Shown: positions 7,644 to 15,013 of the stretch, one piece after another
Position numbering within the stretch: position 1 is the first letter of the stretch
How the letters are laid out: each line of letters starts with the position of its first letter
DNA from: Candidatus Omnitrophota bacterium
Lineage (GTDB): Bacteria > Omnitrophota > Gorgyraeia > 2-02-FULL-51-18
Direction of reading: 5' to 3'
Assembly: GCA_016206805.1 (NCBI GenBank)
Contig: JACQQX010000022.1
Location: forward strand, 1 to 41,254
DNA length: 41,254 bases
Notes under the pieces: model-generated
The model's database searches: none
Told to the model about the DNA's origin: nothing
The model's input: the letters and a program-made list of their open reading frames with translations, nothing else
Program-made: the position numbers and the translations under genes

Positions 7644-9401
7644 TTACAAATGCCCATGGGCCGTTTTTTGAAACATTTTGGCCGGGCGGCCAAAATAATA
7701 CCCCTGCCCCAGATGCACGCCGCAATTGAGCACCGCCTCATACTCCTCCCGCGTCTCAATGCCCTCGGCGGTGGTCATGGCCTGGATGCCGTTGGCGAAT
7801 AAAATCATCGAAAGAACGATTTGCTGCTTGGTGGGGCTGGTGTCAATTTGGCGAATGAGCGTGCGGTCAAACTTGATATAATCGGGCTTTAAAATCGCCA
7901 CGTCCCTCAGCGAGACCGCCCCTCCCCCCACATCGTCAATGGCCACCGAAAACCCCTGGGCCTTGAGCTCCGCCAAAGCGCTCCGCATCCTCTCAAAAGA
8001 CCTCAAAATACTCTGCTCGGTGACTTCGATGACAATATTTTTGAAACCCACGACCCCTCTTTCCGAAAATAAGTTTTTCATCAGTCCGGGATCGATCAGG
8101 GTTTCATGGTTTAAATTCAAAAAAAGCTTCCGATCCGTCGGAATAGCCTGCCCATTCATCAACGCGTAGTCCACGCACAGTTTATCCAGCTCCTTCACGC
8201 GGCCGGACTCGCGCGCCACGCTAAATAGAAGCGTCGCCTCGTCCAGCGGCGCCGAGCCCACACCCCGCGTCAGGGCCTCGTATCCAACGATTTGGCGCGT
8301 CGCCAGGTCCACGATGGGCTGATAAAAACTTTCGATTTTTTTGCCGCGCAGCAGCGCGCTGAAAAGCGCTTCATATTTATCGGAGGCGCGCGGGGCCGTC
8401 GAAACCGTAACGCTTTTCATTTTGGTCGGGAAATGGATTTCCAAAGACAGGTTTTCGGCGGTTTTCGCTTCATGACCGCTGCGGCGATATTTCACATAGC
8501 AGCTGCCGGGCAGGGTCTTCATGTACTTTTTCAACTCGCCGGCGATGCGGCTGATCTGCGTCATTTCGGTCAACGGCATGTGATCGTTGTGCACAATCGC
8601 GATGGAAACGCTCATCAACGGATATTGAGCCAACTCCCCCTGCTTATCGCGCTGAACCAGATACCCTTGCGAACGGTCTTTGGTGTCGTAAAAACCGCCG
8701 ATCACGGAGTCAAAACGCTCAATGATCGCCTGGGAAATGCGAACGGCCGTTTCGGACTCCGTGAGGATAATCAAATCATCCCCGCCCAAGTGCCCTAGAA
8801 AATCATTCGGATTCCCCTCTTTCTTCAGAACCTGTTCGGCGATTTCGCCCAGCCGTTGAATCACCTCATCGCCGCGCGCGTCCCCATAGGCGCTGTTGAA
8901 AGCGGCCAGATCGGAAAGATCGATGCAGCATACGGCAAAAAGTTTTTTCGACCGGATGGCCCGATCGATGCGAACAACGCTCGTGCGGGTGCCGGGAAGG
9001 CGCGTGACAGGATTCACATCCAGCTCGCTGACGCGCTGGACAAGCGCTTCCCGCACGTGCAGCAAAAGCTCTTCGGCCCCTTTGGCTTTTGGAAAACAAA
9101 AATCGATCCTTTCCTCACCCGCCTGAGCGTTCAGCGGCTCCGGGCGATCCACCAGAAGAATGATGGGAATGGCCTTCAGCACCATATCCTCTTTGATGCC
9201 CAGCGCGATATTGCGGCCGTCCTTATGCCCATAATCCTCATCGATCAAAATGAGATTGGGCACCTCGTCAAAAACTTTGGAAAGAATATTATTATCTTCG
9301 GGATAAATAACCGCGCATTGGATTTTCTTGAGGCAGAGGGCAAGCGAGTCGCGCCACTGGGACTGGGGGGCGATGAATAGGACTTTATTTTTTTTCTTCA
9401 C
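7644..9401 (-). CDS. REC-like/GGDEF/EAL protein, predicted c-di-GMP phosphodiesterase
   Basis: About 585 aa, no membrane segment. The first 120 residues are receiver-like (LILIDEDYG holds the possible phospho-Asp; the usual acidic pair near the N-terminus is absent). A GGDEF domain follows with a degenerate active site, LGGDDLIIL, and FNSAYGDARGDEVI in place of the usual FKxINDxxGH. The C-terminal EAL domain looks intact: YEALTRG, FLNLN, VIEVTEQS, IDDVGGG, YIKFDR, AEGIET and GQGYYFG. Expected activity is c-di-GMP hydrolysis to pGpG, with the GGDEF domain regulatory. I prefer the GTG at 9401 (VKKKNKVLFIAP), which overlaps the accA stop by 17 bp; the ATG at 9437 is the alternative. The ComFB-like gene follows directly. 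Confidence 0.87.
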   Translation of the reverse strand: MKKKNKVLFIAPQSQWRDSLALCLKKIQCAVIYPEDNNILSKVFDEVPNLILIDEDYGHKDGRNIALGIKEDMVLKAIPIILLVDRPEPLNAQAGEERIDFCFPKAKGAEELLLHVREALVQRVSELDVNPVTRLPGTRTSVVRIDRAIRSKKLFAVCCIDLSDLAAFNSAYGDARGDEVIQRLGEIAEQVLKKEGNPNDFLGHLGGDDLIILTESETAVRISQAIIERFDSVIGGFYDTKDRSQGYLVQRDKQGELAQYPLMSVSIAIVHNDHMPLTEMTQISRIAGELKKYMKTLPGSCYVKYRRSGHEAKTAENLSLEIHFPTKMKSVTVSTAPRASDKYEALFSALLRGKKIESFYQPIVDLATRQIVGYEALTRGVGSAPLDEATLLFSVARESGRVKELDKLCVDYALMNGQAIPTDRKLFLNLNHETLIDPGLMKNLFSERGVVGFKNIVIEVTEQSILRSFERMRSALAELKAQGFSVAIDDVGGGAVSLRDVAILKPDYIKFDRTLIRQIDTSPTKQQIVLSMILFANGIQAMTTAEGIETREEYEAVLNCGVHLGQGYYFGRPAKMFQKTAHGHL

Positions 9402-10353
9402 GCTTCTCAAAGACTCCCATCCGGCGAAATTTCTCATAACGCTTTTCGATCAGCGTGTCTTTGTCGAGCGGCAGGATATCTTTTAAGTTTTTTTTGATCG
9501 AGAGCTTGATGGACAAGGCGGTCTCAACCACATTGTTATGAGCGCCGCCCAGCGGTTCTTTGACCACTTCATCAATCAGTTTCAGCCCCAAAAGATCCTT
9601 GGCGGTGAGTTTGAGCGCCGCGGCCGCCTCCGGAGCTTTGGTGCGGTCCTTCCAAAGAATAGCGGCGCAACCTTCCGGAGAAATGACCGAATAATACGCG
9701 TTTTCAAGAACCATGACCCGGTCACCGACACCGATACCCAGCGCCCCGCCCGATCCGCCCTCCCCGATCACATAAACCAGGATCGGCACCCGCGCGCGCG
9801 CCATGTCGCGGATATTGCAGGCAATCGTATAGGCCTGTCCCCGCTCTTCGGCGCCAATGCCCGGATAAGCGCCGGGAGTATCGACCAGCGCCACAATAGG
9901 ACGGTTGAATTTTTCAGCCAGCTTCATAAGCCGGATCGCTTTGCGATAGCCTTCGGGATGCGCGCTGCCGAAGTTCCGCATGATATTTTCTTTGGCGTCC
10001 CGCCCCTTTTGATGGCCCAAAACCAACACCGTTTCCCCATCCAGCTTGGCAAACCCTCCGATCAATGCCTTGTCATCCGCATAGGTTCTATCCCCGTGAA
10101 GCTCCACAAAATCCGTAAAAATCTGATGAATATAATCCAGCGTGTAAGGCCTTTGAGGGTGACGGGCGATTTGCACGCGCTGCCACGGGGACAGATTGTG
10201 ATAGGTTTCTTTTTTGAGATGATCCAGGCGGGATTCGAGCTTTTTGACTTCCGTTTGGAGATTGAGATTGCCGTCCGCGCTGAGGCTTCTTAGCTCCGAG
10301 ATTTTTTTTTCCAGCTCCACGATCGGTTTTTCAAAATCCAGGACGGTGATCAT
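9385..10353 (-). CDS. accA: Acetyl-CoA carboxylase carboxyltransferase subunit alpha
   Basis: 322 aa, the usual length. With AccD it transfers the carboxyl group from biotin (on AccB) to acetyl-CoA, forming malonyl-CoA for fatty acid synthesis. Family hallmarks are ARHPQRPYTLDYI, FVELHGDR, GGFAKLDG, HQKGRD, NFGSAHPEGYRKA, DTPGAYPGIGAEERGQ, GEGGSGGALGIGVGD and YSVISPEGCA. The N-terminal 60 residues form the expected coiled coil. accD, accB and accC are not in the window. It follows the YkuD gene by 2 bp and overlaps the EAL gene start. Confidence 0.96.
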   Translation of the reverse strand: MITVLDFEKPIVELEKKISELRSLSADGNLNLQTEVKKLESRLDHLKKETYHNLSPWQRVQIARHPQRPYTLDYIHQIFTDFVELHGDRTYADDKALIGGFAKLDGETVLVLGHQKGRDAKENIMRNFGSAHPEGYRKAIRLMKLAEKFNRPIVALVDTPGAYPGIGAEERGQAYTIACNIRDMARARVPILVYVIGEGGSGGALGIGVGDRVMVLENAYYSVISPEGCAAILWKDRTKAPEAAAALKLTAKDLLGLKLIDEVVKEPLGGAHNNVVETALSIKLSIKKNLKDILPLDKDTLIEKRYEKFRRMGVFEKREEKK

Positions 10354-10355
10354 GC

Positions 10356-10976
10356 CTAGTCGACAATCGTTACTTCGGTTCCGGGGGGAATGAGATCATA
10401 CAGCTCTTCCACTTCTTCATTTCTCATGCGCACGCAGCCGGAGGTGACCTGCTGTCCCAGCGTTTGGGGGTCCGTTGTGCCATGAATGCCGTAGGTGGGT
10501 TTACTGATCCCCATCCAGCGGGTGCCCAAAAGATTTTCGGGACTGCCGGGAGAAAGAGGCTGCGCCGCGCCCGTTTTGTACCAGGTGGGGTTTTCCAATT
10601 TATCGGTGATCTCGAAAACTCCCACCGGCGTGGAATTATTGATGCCGGTCGCCACCACATAGGTTTTTAAAATATCCTCATCCCCTTTTAAAATAAGCGT
10701 GTTCTGCGATTTATCGACCACAAGACTGAAGCGATAGGTGGGAACTTTCAATTTCTGCCCGGAAACCAGACGGTCGCCTTGTAAACCATTGGTCCTTTGC
10801 AGTAAACCAACCGTGACGCCATGTTTCTTGGCGATCACCGTCAAATTATCACCGGGCCGGACTTCATAAAGCGTGGAATGGGCGTTGAGCGCCTCTAAAA
10901 ATTCAACCGCGTAAACCAAACGGGCGCCGAAGAGGCAAAACGACAAAACAAACACCGCCGAAAAAATCTTTTTCAT
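10356..10976 (-). CDS. LysM-L,D-transpeptidase (YkuD family), exported
   Basis: 206 aa. It starts with a signal peptide (MKKIFSAVFVLSFCLFGARLVYA). A LysM peptidoglycan-binding domain follows (YEVRPGDNLTVIAKKHGVTVGLLQRTN), then a YkuD catalytic domain with the HGT...SGCVRM active site, including the nucleophilic cysteine. It would form 3-3 cross-links in peptidoglycan or attach proteins to it, in the periplasm. The architecture matches the ErfK/YbiS/YkuD type. It sits between the DUF212 gene (3 bp upstream) and accA (2 bp downstream), so all are probably co-transcribed. Confidence 0.93.
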   Translation of the reverse strand: MKKIFSAVFVLSFCLFGARLVYAVEFLEALNAHSTLYEVRPGDNLTVIAKKHGVTVGLLQRTNGLQGDRLVSGQKLKVPTYRFSLVVDKSQNTLILKGDEDILKTYVVATGINNSTPVGVFEITDKLENPTWYKTGAAQPLSPGSPENLLGTRWMGISKPTYGIHGTTDPQTLGQQVTSGCVRMRNEEVEELYDLIPPGTEVTIVD

Positions 10977-10979
10977 TCC

Positions 10980-11447
10980 CTACCCCTTATAAAAAATAAG
11001 CGCGACAACGATTCCCAGAGCGCATCCGGCGAAAACTTCCACCGGCGTGTGCCCCAAAAGCTCTTTCAATTGGGACTCCTGAAACCCCCGATGCGAATAG
11101 ATGTCTTCCAAAAGCCGGTTTAAAGCCTCCGCCTGCTTGCCGCTATGGCGCCGCACCCCCTGCGCGTCAAACATGGTGATCGAGGCAAAACCCAGCGCCA
11201 GCGCGAAAAGCCCCGAATCAAACCCGTAATAAAGGCCGGTTGAGGTGGTCAGGCACATGGAAAGGGCGGTATGGGAGCTGGGCATGCCGCCGGACCGGAG
11301 AAACCATTTAAAGTTAAAGCGCTTCTCTCGGGCAATCCCGGTGAGCACCTTGAATATTTGCGCCACGACCCAGGCAAAGAGGCTGGGGATGAACACCTTG
11401 TTGCGGCTAAATTCGGCGAAAAAAGACCCCGACTCTGCTAATCCCAT
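10980..11447 (-). CDS. DUF212 / divergent PAP2-like membrane protein (YuiD type)
   Basis: 155 aa with about four membrane segments. The signature GGMPSSHTALSMCL and the later MFDAQGVRRHSGKQAEALNRLL identify the divergent PAP2 family (DUF212). The PSSH stretch resembles a phosphatase motif, but the substrate of the family is unknown; undecaprenyl or lipid phosphate is a reasonable guess given the adjacent cell-wall gene. Spacing to mnmE upstream is 27 bp. Confidence 0.85.
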   Translation of the reverse strand: MGLAESGSFFAEFSRNKVFIPSLFAWVVAQIFKVLTGIAREKRFNFKWFLRSGGMPSSHTALSMCLTTSTGLYYGFDSGLFALALGFASITMFDAQGVRRHSGKQAEALNRLLEDIYSHRGFQESQLKELLGHTPVEVFAGCALGIVVALIFYKG

Positions 11448-11474
11448 GGCCCCCTATTCTAATCTTTACGGAGG

Positions 11475-12905
11475 CTATTTTCCAATACAAAATTGATTAA
11501 AAAGCGCGTCCAAAACATCGTCTGTCACCATTTCCCCAGCCAACTCTCCCAATGACTCCATCGCCATCCGGACGTCCGAGGCCACAAACTCCGCCGAGAA
11601 GCCGCCAAGGCAGGCCACCCGCGCCGCTTCCAGGCCCTTTGCCGCGCGATCCAAAAGATCCCGCTGACGCACGGTCGTCACGACGGCCTCCTGCGGAATC
11701 TCAGCCCGACCATTCAAGATAAAAGCTTCGATCGCGCGCTCAAGCGGCCTCACTCCTTCGGCCTCCACACAAGAAGTCCGAAGCAATGGCTCTCCCGCCC
11801 GCGCGACCAGCCCCTTCAAGTCCAACGCCAAAGGCAAATCTGACTTATTGAGAATAATCAGTCGGGGCCGCCCGTCCAATTCCCTCAAAACCGCTTCGTC
11901 TTGAGCCTCCCAGCCACGACTGGCATCCGTGACAAAAAGCACCAGGTCCGCTTGGGCAATCGCCTGTCGGGACCGCGCAACTCCCTCACGTTCAATCGGA
12001 TGCTCCGTCTCCTGAATTCCGGCGGTATCGACAAGTCTCACCGGAAAACCGGAAAGCTGGATCTCCTCCTCCACCACATCGCGCGTCGTGCCCGGGTAAG
12101 GAGTCACAATCACGCGATTTTTTTTGGCCAGTTGGTTCAATAAACTCGATTTGCCGGCGTTGGGTTTGCCGGCCAGGACCACTTTGAGTCCTCTTTTGGC
12201 CAGCAAACCCAGATCGGAGCTTTGGAGCAGCTGGTGAATGGTTTGGGTGATTTTTTCCAACTCCCGCGCCATTTGATCCGGCGGCGTCGGCGATAGATGC
12301 TCATCCGGAAAATCAATCGCCGCTTCCAGATGGCTGAGAATACGGATCAGGTTTTCTTTGACGCCCGCTATTTTCCGGGAAAGATGTCCATCAATGGCCG
12401 CGCCCGCGAACCGGCGCGCGGCTTGGGTTCTGGCTTGAATAAGATCGAGCACCGCCTCGGCCTGCAAAAGATCGATGCGGCCGTTCAAAAAGGCGCGCTT
12501 GGTAAACTCTCCGGGCGCGGCCAAGCGAGCGCCCTCTTTTAAAAGCGCTTCCATGATGGCCTGCAACACGGCGCTCCCTCCATGCGCGCTCAACTCCACC
12601 ACATCTTCACACGTATAACTTTTCGGCGAGCGCATCACCAGCGCGATCACCTCATCAATCAACCCTGTCCCCCTGTCATCTCGGGCGACCGAGCGAAGCG
12701 AGGAAGCCGAGGGATCAACCAGTTGCCCCAACTGAGCGGTAAATGTCTTCTGCTGTGATGGTAAAATCTTAGACTTGGGTTTAAAAACCTTATCGGCAAT
12801 CGCCAGCGCTTGAGGTCCACTGAGCCGGATCACCCCCAAACCCCCTTCACCGGGAGGCGTTGAAATAGCCGCAATCGTATCGCCGGGCAATTCTTTAAGC
12901 GTCAT
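11475..12905 (-). CDS. mnmE: tRNA modification GTPase MnmE with a repeat-encoded insert
   Basis: 476 aa. With MnmG it installs the (carboxymethyl)aminomethyl group at U34 of certain tRNAs, using methylene-THF. The N-terminal THF-binding domain has IAAISTPPGEGGLGVIRLSG, and the central helical domain has GEFTKRAFLNGRIDLLQAEAV. The GTPase loops are GKPNAGKS, PGTTRD, DTAG and NKSD, and the C-terminus ends FCIGK with the active cysteine. Residues 64-79 (DPSASSLRSVARDDRG) are extra compared with the usual LVD...IDEVI loop and are encoded by a dispersed palindromic repeat. The start overlaps the folC end by 11 bp. Confidence 0.97.
   Translation of the reverse strand: MTLKELPGDTIAAISTPPGEGGLGVIRLSGPQALAIADKVFKPKSKILPSQQKTFTAQLGQLVDPSASSLRSVARDDRGTGLIDEVIALVMRSPKSYTCEDVVELSAHGGSAVLQAIMEALLKEGARLAAPGEFTKRAFLNGRIDLLQAEAVLDLIQARTQAARRFAGAAIDGHLSRKIAGVKENLIRILSHLEAAIDFPDEHLSPTPPDQMARELEKITQTIHQLLQSSDLGLLAKRGLKVVLAGKPNAGKSSLLNQLAKKNRVIVTPYPGTTRDVVEEEIQLSGFPVRLVDTAGIQETEHPIEREGVARSRQAIAQADLVLFVTDASRGWEAQDEAVLRELDGRPRLIILNKSDLPLALDLKGLVARAGEPLLRTSCVEAEGVRPLERAIEAFILNGRAEIPQEAVVTTVRQRDLLDRAAKGLEAARVACLGGFSAEFVASDVRMAMESLGELAGEMVTDDVLDALFNQFCIGK
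12675..12716. repeat. Dispersed repeat (GATCCCTCG...GATGAC family) inside mnmE
   Basis: The 42-bp stretch begins GATCCCTCG and ends CGAGATGAC on the minus strand. It matches in outline the arm of the intergenic repeat at 25807-25887 (GATCCCTCG...CGGGATGAC), with 8 bp more in the middle. It is read in frame and replaces a surface loop in the N-terminal domain of MnmE. Confidence 0.75.
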
Positions 12906-14193
12906 GCTTTCTCCAGGATTCTCTGATTTCTCCCACCAGATACAGCGAACCGGTCACGACCACTAAGCCATTTTCCCCCGCCTCGGACTTGGCCCAGGTC
13001 AGCGCGTCCCAAGCGTCCTCTTCCACCCAGATTTCCCTGCCCATCGCTTCGGCGGCAAGCCCTATTCTTTTGGCCGGCAAGGCTCTTGGGTTTTTGGACT
13101 GCGTCGCCATCACGGTAATTCCTTCCAAAGCTTTCAAAATGCCTTCGATATCCTTATCCTCAGAAACGCCCAAAACCACCACCAGCTTGTCATAATGAAA
13201 ATGTCTTTCAAGGCCCGGTAAAAGTTTTTGAATGCTTTCGGCGTTTTGAGCCCCATCGAGAATAAGGATTGGCGATTCCGCGAGTTTTTCCATGCGCCCG
13301 GGCCAACGGGCATCCAAAACGCCCTGCCGGATCGCGCCTTCGGAGATCGTCCACCGCGTTTTTTTCTCCAAGGCCTTGGCCAAACCCACCGCCACCGCGG
13401 CGTTATCGATTTGGTGCCGGCCTAAAAGCCCGAGCTCCAGGTTCGGATAATTGCCCATGGGCGTTGAAACATCAAAACGCTGAAAACCGGGCCCGTGGCC
13501 GCGATCGAGCGCCTTGATCGATTCGCCCACCTGCCAGAGCTCCGCCTCCCGTTCACCGGCCGTCCGCTCGATCACCGCCGCCGCCTCCGGAACCTGCGGC
13601 GCCGACACCACGATTTCCCGACCCTTGATGATACCGCATTTTTGAACCGCGATCTTGGAAATGGTTTTGCCCAATTTATCCGTATGCTCCAGGCTGATGG
13701 GGGCCAGTCCCGCCACTTTGGCTTTAGCGATATTGGTGGAATCATAAAGCCCACCCATCCCCACCTCCAGCACCGCCACCTGGATTTTCATTGCTTTAAA
13801 ATGCGAAAAAGCCAGCGCCGTCAATATTTCAAAATAAGTCGGAAGGTTTCGTCTCCAGGAAGCCGTATCCAGAACCTTTCGGATGCGCGTCAAACATTCG
13901 GCCAGGCGCAACTCGCTGATCAAAAGCCCGTTCACCTGGATGCGCTCCCGCAAATCCTCCAGATGCGGAGACGTGTAAAGCCCGACTTTCAGATTTTCCA
14001 TCCGGAGAATGGAGCTTAAGAGCGCCGCGGTCGATCCTTTGCCCTTAGAGCCGGCGATGATCACCGATTCATAGGCATTCTGCGGATTGCCCAGCGCCTT
14101 GGCCAGCTCCCGCATTCGATCCAGCTGAACATCGCGGGGATACTCAAAGGACCGGTCTTTTTCGTAATTGATAAATGAGTTGAGGTAGTCCAT
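12895..14193 (-). CDS. folC: Folylpolyglutamate/dihydrofolate synthase
   Basis: About 432 aa. It ligates glutamate to dihydropteroate and/or folate with ATP. Visible features are the P-loop SKGKGSTAA, the TSPHLEDLRERIQ segment, EVGMGGLYDSTN, SLEHTDKLG and DGAQN (the usual DGAHN with His changed to Gln). I chose the ATG at 14193 (MDYLNSFINYEK), where homology starts. No Shine-Dalgarno precedes it, because a perfect 48-bp palindrome abuts the start codon. The track's ATG at 14262 would add 23 residues, most of them encoded by the palindrome, and is possible but less likely. It heads the mnmE/accA run. Confidence 0.93.
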   Translation of the reverse strand: MDYLNSFINYEKDRSFEYPRDVQLDRMRELAKALGNPQNAYESVIIAGSKGKGSTAALLSSILRMENLKVGLYTSPHLEDLRERIQVNGLLISELRLAECLTRIRKVLDTASWRRNLPTYFEILTALAFSHFKAMKIQVAVLEVGMGGLYDSTNIAKAKVAGLAPISLEHTDKLGKTISKIAVQKCGIIKGREIVVSAPQVPEAAAVIERTAGEREAELWQVGESIKALDRGHGPGFQRFDVSTPMGNYPNLELGLLGRHQIDNAAVAVGLAKALEKKTRWTISEGAIRQGVLDARWPGRMEKLAESPILILDGAQNAESIQKLLPGLERHFHYDKLVVVLGVSEDKDIEGILKALEGITVMATQSKNPRALPAKRIGLAAEAMGREIWVEEDAWDALTWAKSEAGENGLVVVTGSLYLVGEIRESWRKHDA

Positions 14194-14240
14194 TGACCAA
14201 CACGTGAGTAATGAACGTTCATTACTCACGTGTTGGTCAA
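14193..14240. repeat. Perfect 48-bp palindrome at the folC start
   Basis: TTGACCAACACGTGAGTAAT... is followed by its exact reverse complement with no spacer (24-bp arms, centre AAC|GTT at 14216/14217). It abuts the folC start codon, sharing one base with it. It could be a DNA-binding site, a translation-blocking hairpin, a cruciform or an inserted repeat unit. Confidence 0.9.
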
Positions 14241-14269
14241 TAAGCTGAAATTGTGTCCACATCGGCGGG

Positions 14270-14306
14270 AAAAAGTTAGTGGGGATGGCCGAGAGGCCAT
14301 CCCCAC
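14270..14306 (-). terminator. Rho-independent terminator after the DUF378 gene
   Basis: GTGGGGATGGCC-GAGA-GGCCATCCCCAC is a perfect 12-bp stem with a tetraloop (14279-14306). On the minus strand it is followed after 4 nt by TTTTT. It lies 7 bp past the DUF378 stop codon and separates that gene from folC. Confidence 0.92.
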
Positions 14307-14313
14307 AATAACA

Positions 14314-14538
14314 TTAGGTCTTCTTACACACGCAAGGACAGGCTTTGAAACAACTGATGAGTTTCAAAAGCCCCGCGATGCCTACAAGGCTATAAACCAC
14401 CCGGCTAGCCGTTGTCATCTCTCCCAAAAGGGCTGCCACAAAGTCTGTTTGCAGTATTCCGATGGCGCCCCAGTTAAGAGCGCCGATAATCACCAGCGCT
14501 CCGACGAGCTTACAAACAACGCAACCTTGATTGGACAT
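14314..14538 (-). CDS. DUF378 small membrane protein
   Basis: About 74 aa. The segment LVGALVIIGALNWGAIG followed by a second hydrophobic stretch ASRVVYSLVGIAGLLKLI is the two-helix DUF378 (YuzA-like) family of unknown function. Cys-rich ends (GCVVCK and CFKACPCVCKK) are unusual and could bind metal or form disulfides. The start is the ATG at 14538: AGGAGG lies 7 nt upstream. It is a stand-alone gene with its own promoter and terminator. Confidence 0.85.
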   Translation of the reverse strand: MSNQGCVVCKLVGALVIIGALNWGAIGILQTDFVAALLGEMTTASRVVYSLVGIAGLLKLISCFKACPCVCKKT

Positions 14539-14582
14539 GCGACTGCCTCCTCTTTTGTTGAGCAAAAGACGATTACAGCGTG

Positions 14583-14611
14583 ATTATACCGCACCTTCCT
14601 TACTTTGTCAC
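14583..14611 (-). promoter_or_regulatory. Sigma70-type promoter for the DUF378 gene
   Basis: On the minus strand GTGACA (14606-14611) and TATAAT (14583-14588) are separated by 17 bp, about 45 bp upstream of the ATG at 14538. Confidence 0.75.
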
Positions 14612-14617
14612 TCCATG

Positions 14618-14755
14618 CGACCCTTCTCTCGAAGTCTCGGCGACGGTTGCGGTAACGAGGCCCGTATCGGTATTCGGTGACGGTGACGTCAAAGTCTGGG
14701 ACGAAAGACGCAGCCGATAGACGATACGGGCTTCGTCACCGCAACCGAAGGGTCG
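14618..14755. repeat. Large imperfect inverted repeat (138 nt)
   Basis: Outer arms CGACCCTTC (14618-14626) and GAAGGGTCG (14747-14755) enclose a second pair of 26-nt arms, 14644-14669 and 14722-14747, that match at 24 of 26 positions. The whole would fold as one long hairpin in DNA or RNA. The ORFs crossing it are not credible. The 450-bp gap between purH and the DUF378 gene holds this element, the one at 14809-14965 and the DUF378 promoter. Confidence 0.75.
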
Positions 14756-14808
14756 TGAACTTTAGAGGGGTCGGGTGTGTTTTGGCCTAAAAGTGCCAGG
14801 TGTTGCCC

Positions 14809-14965
14809 CTGGGTTTGGTTTACCCCCTTTGGGCGACCTTTGAAACGCGAGCGGCCATGGAGTCCTGCCATTAGAATGGCAGGACGAGCGAGCGTTTCAA
14901 CGGAGTGTTATTTGCCTCTGAGGGGCAAATAACACGTTCGCACGAAGGGGGTAAACCAAACCCAG
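14809..14965. repeat. Multi-branched inverted-repeat element (157 nt)
   Basis: A perfect 21-bp outer stem (14809-14829 with 14945-14965) encloses a branch TGAAACGC/GCGTTTCA (14841-14848, 14892-14899) carrying an 11-bp hairpin with a 2-nt loop (14862-14885), and a second 12-bp hairpin (14905-14935). The layout is a three-way or four-way junction. Just outside lies AAAAGTGCCAGGTGT (14789-14803), identical to 15 nt of the repeat at 20238-20339. It may be a mobile repeat unit or an RNA. Confidence 0.75.
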
Positions 14966-15013
14966 AGGTGGGGTTAGACGATCTCGGGTAAAGTTAGAGT
15001 AACGGAGAAACTA

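Noticed and set aside
12500-12560. ARLA in MnmE (GARLAAPGEF) as another example of the giant-protein motif
   Set aside because: It is part of a conserved MnmE sequence (GARLAxPGEFTKRAF) and is unrelated to linkers.
14689-14871. 60-aa ORF in the purH-DUF378 gap
   Set aside because: It runs across two inverted-repeat structures and has no recognisable protein pattern.
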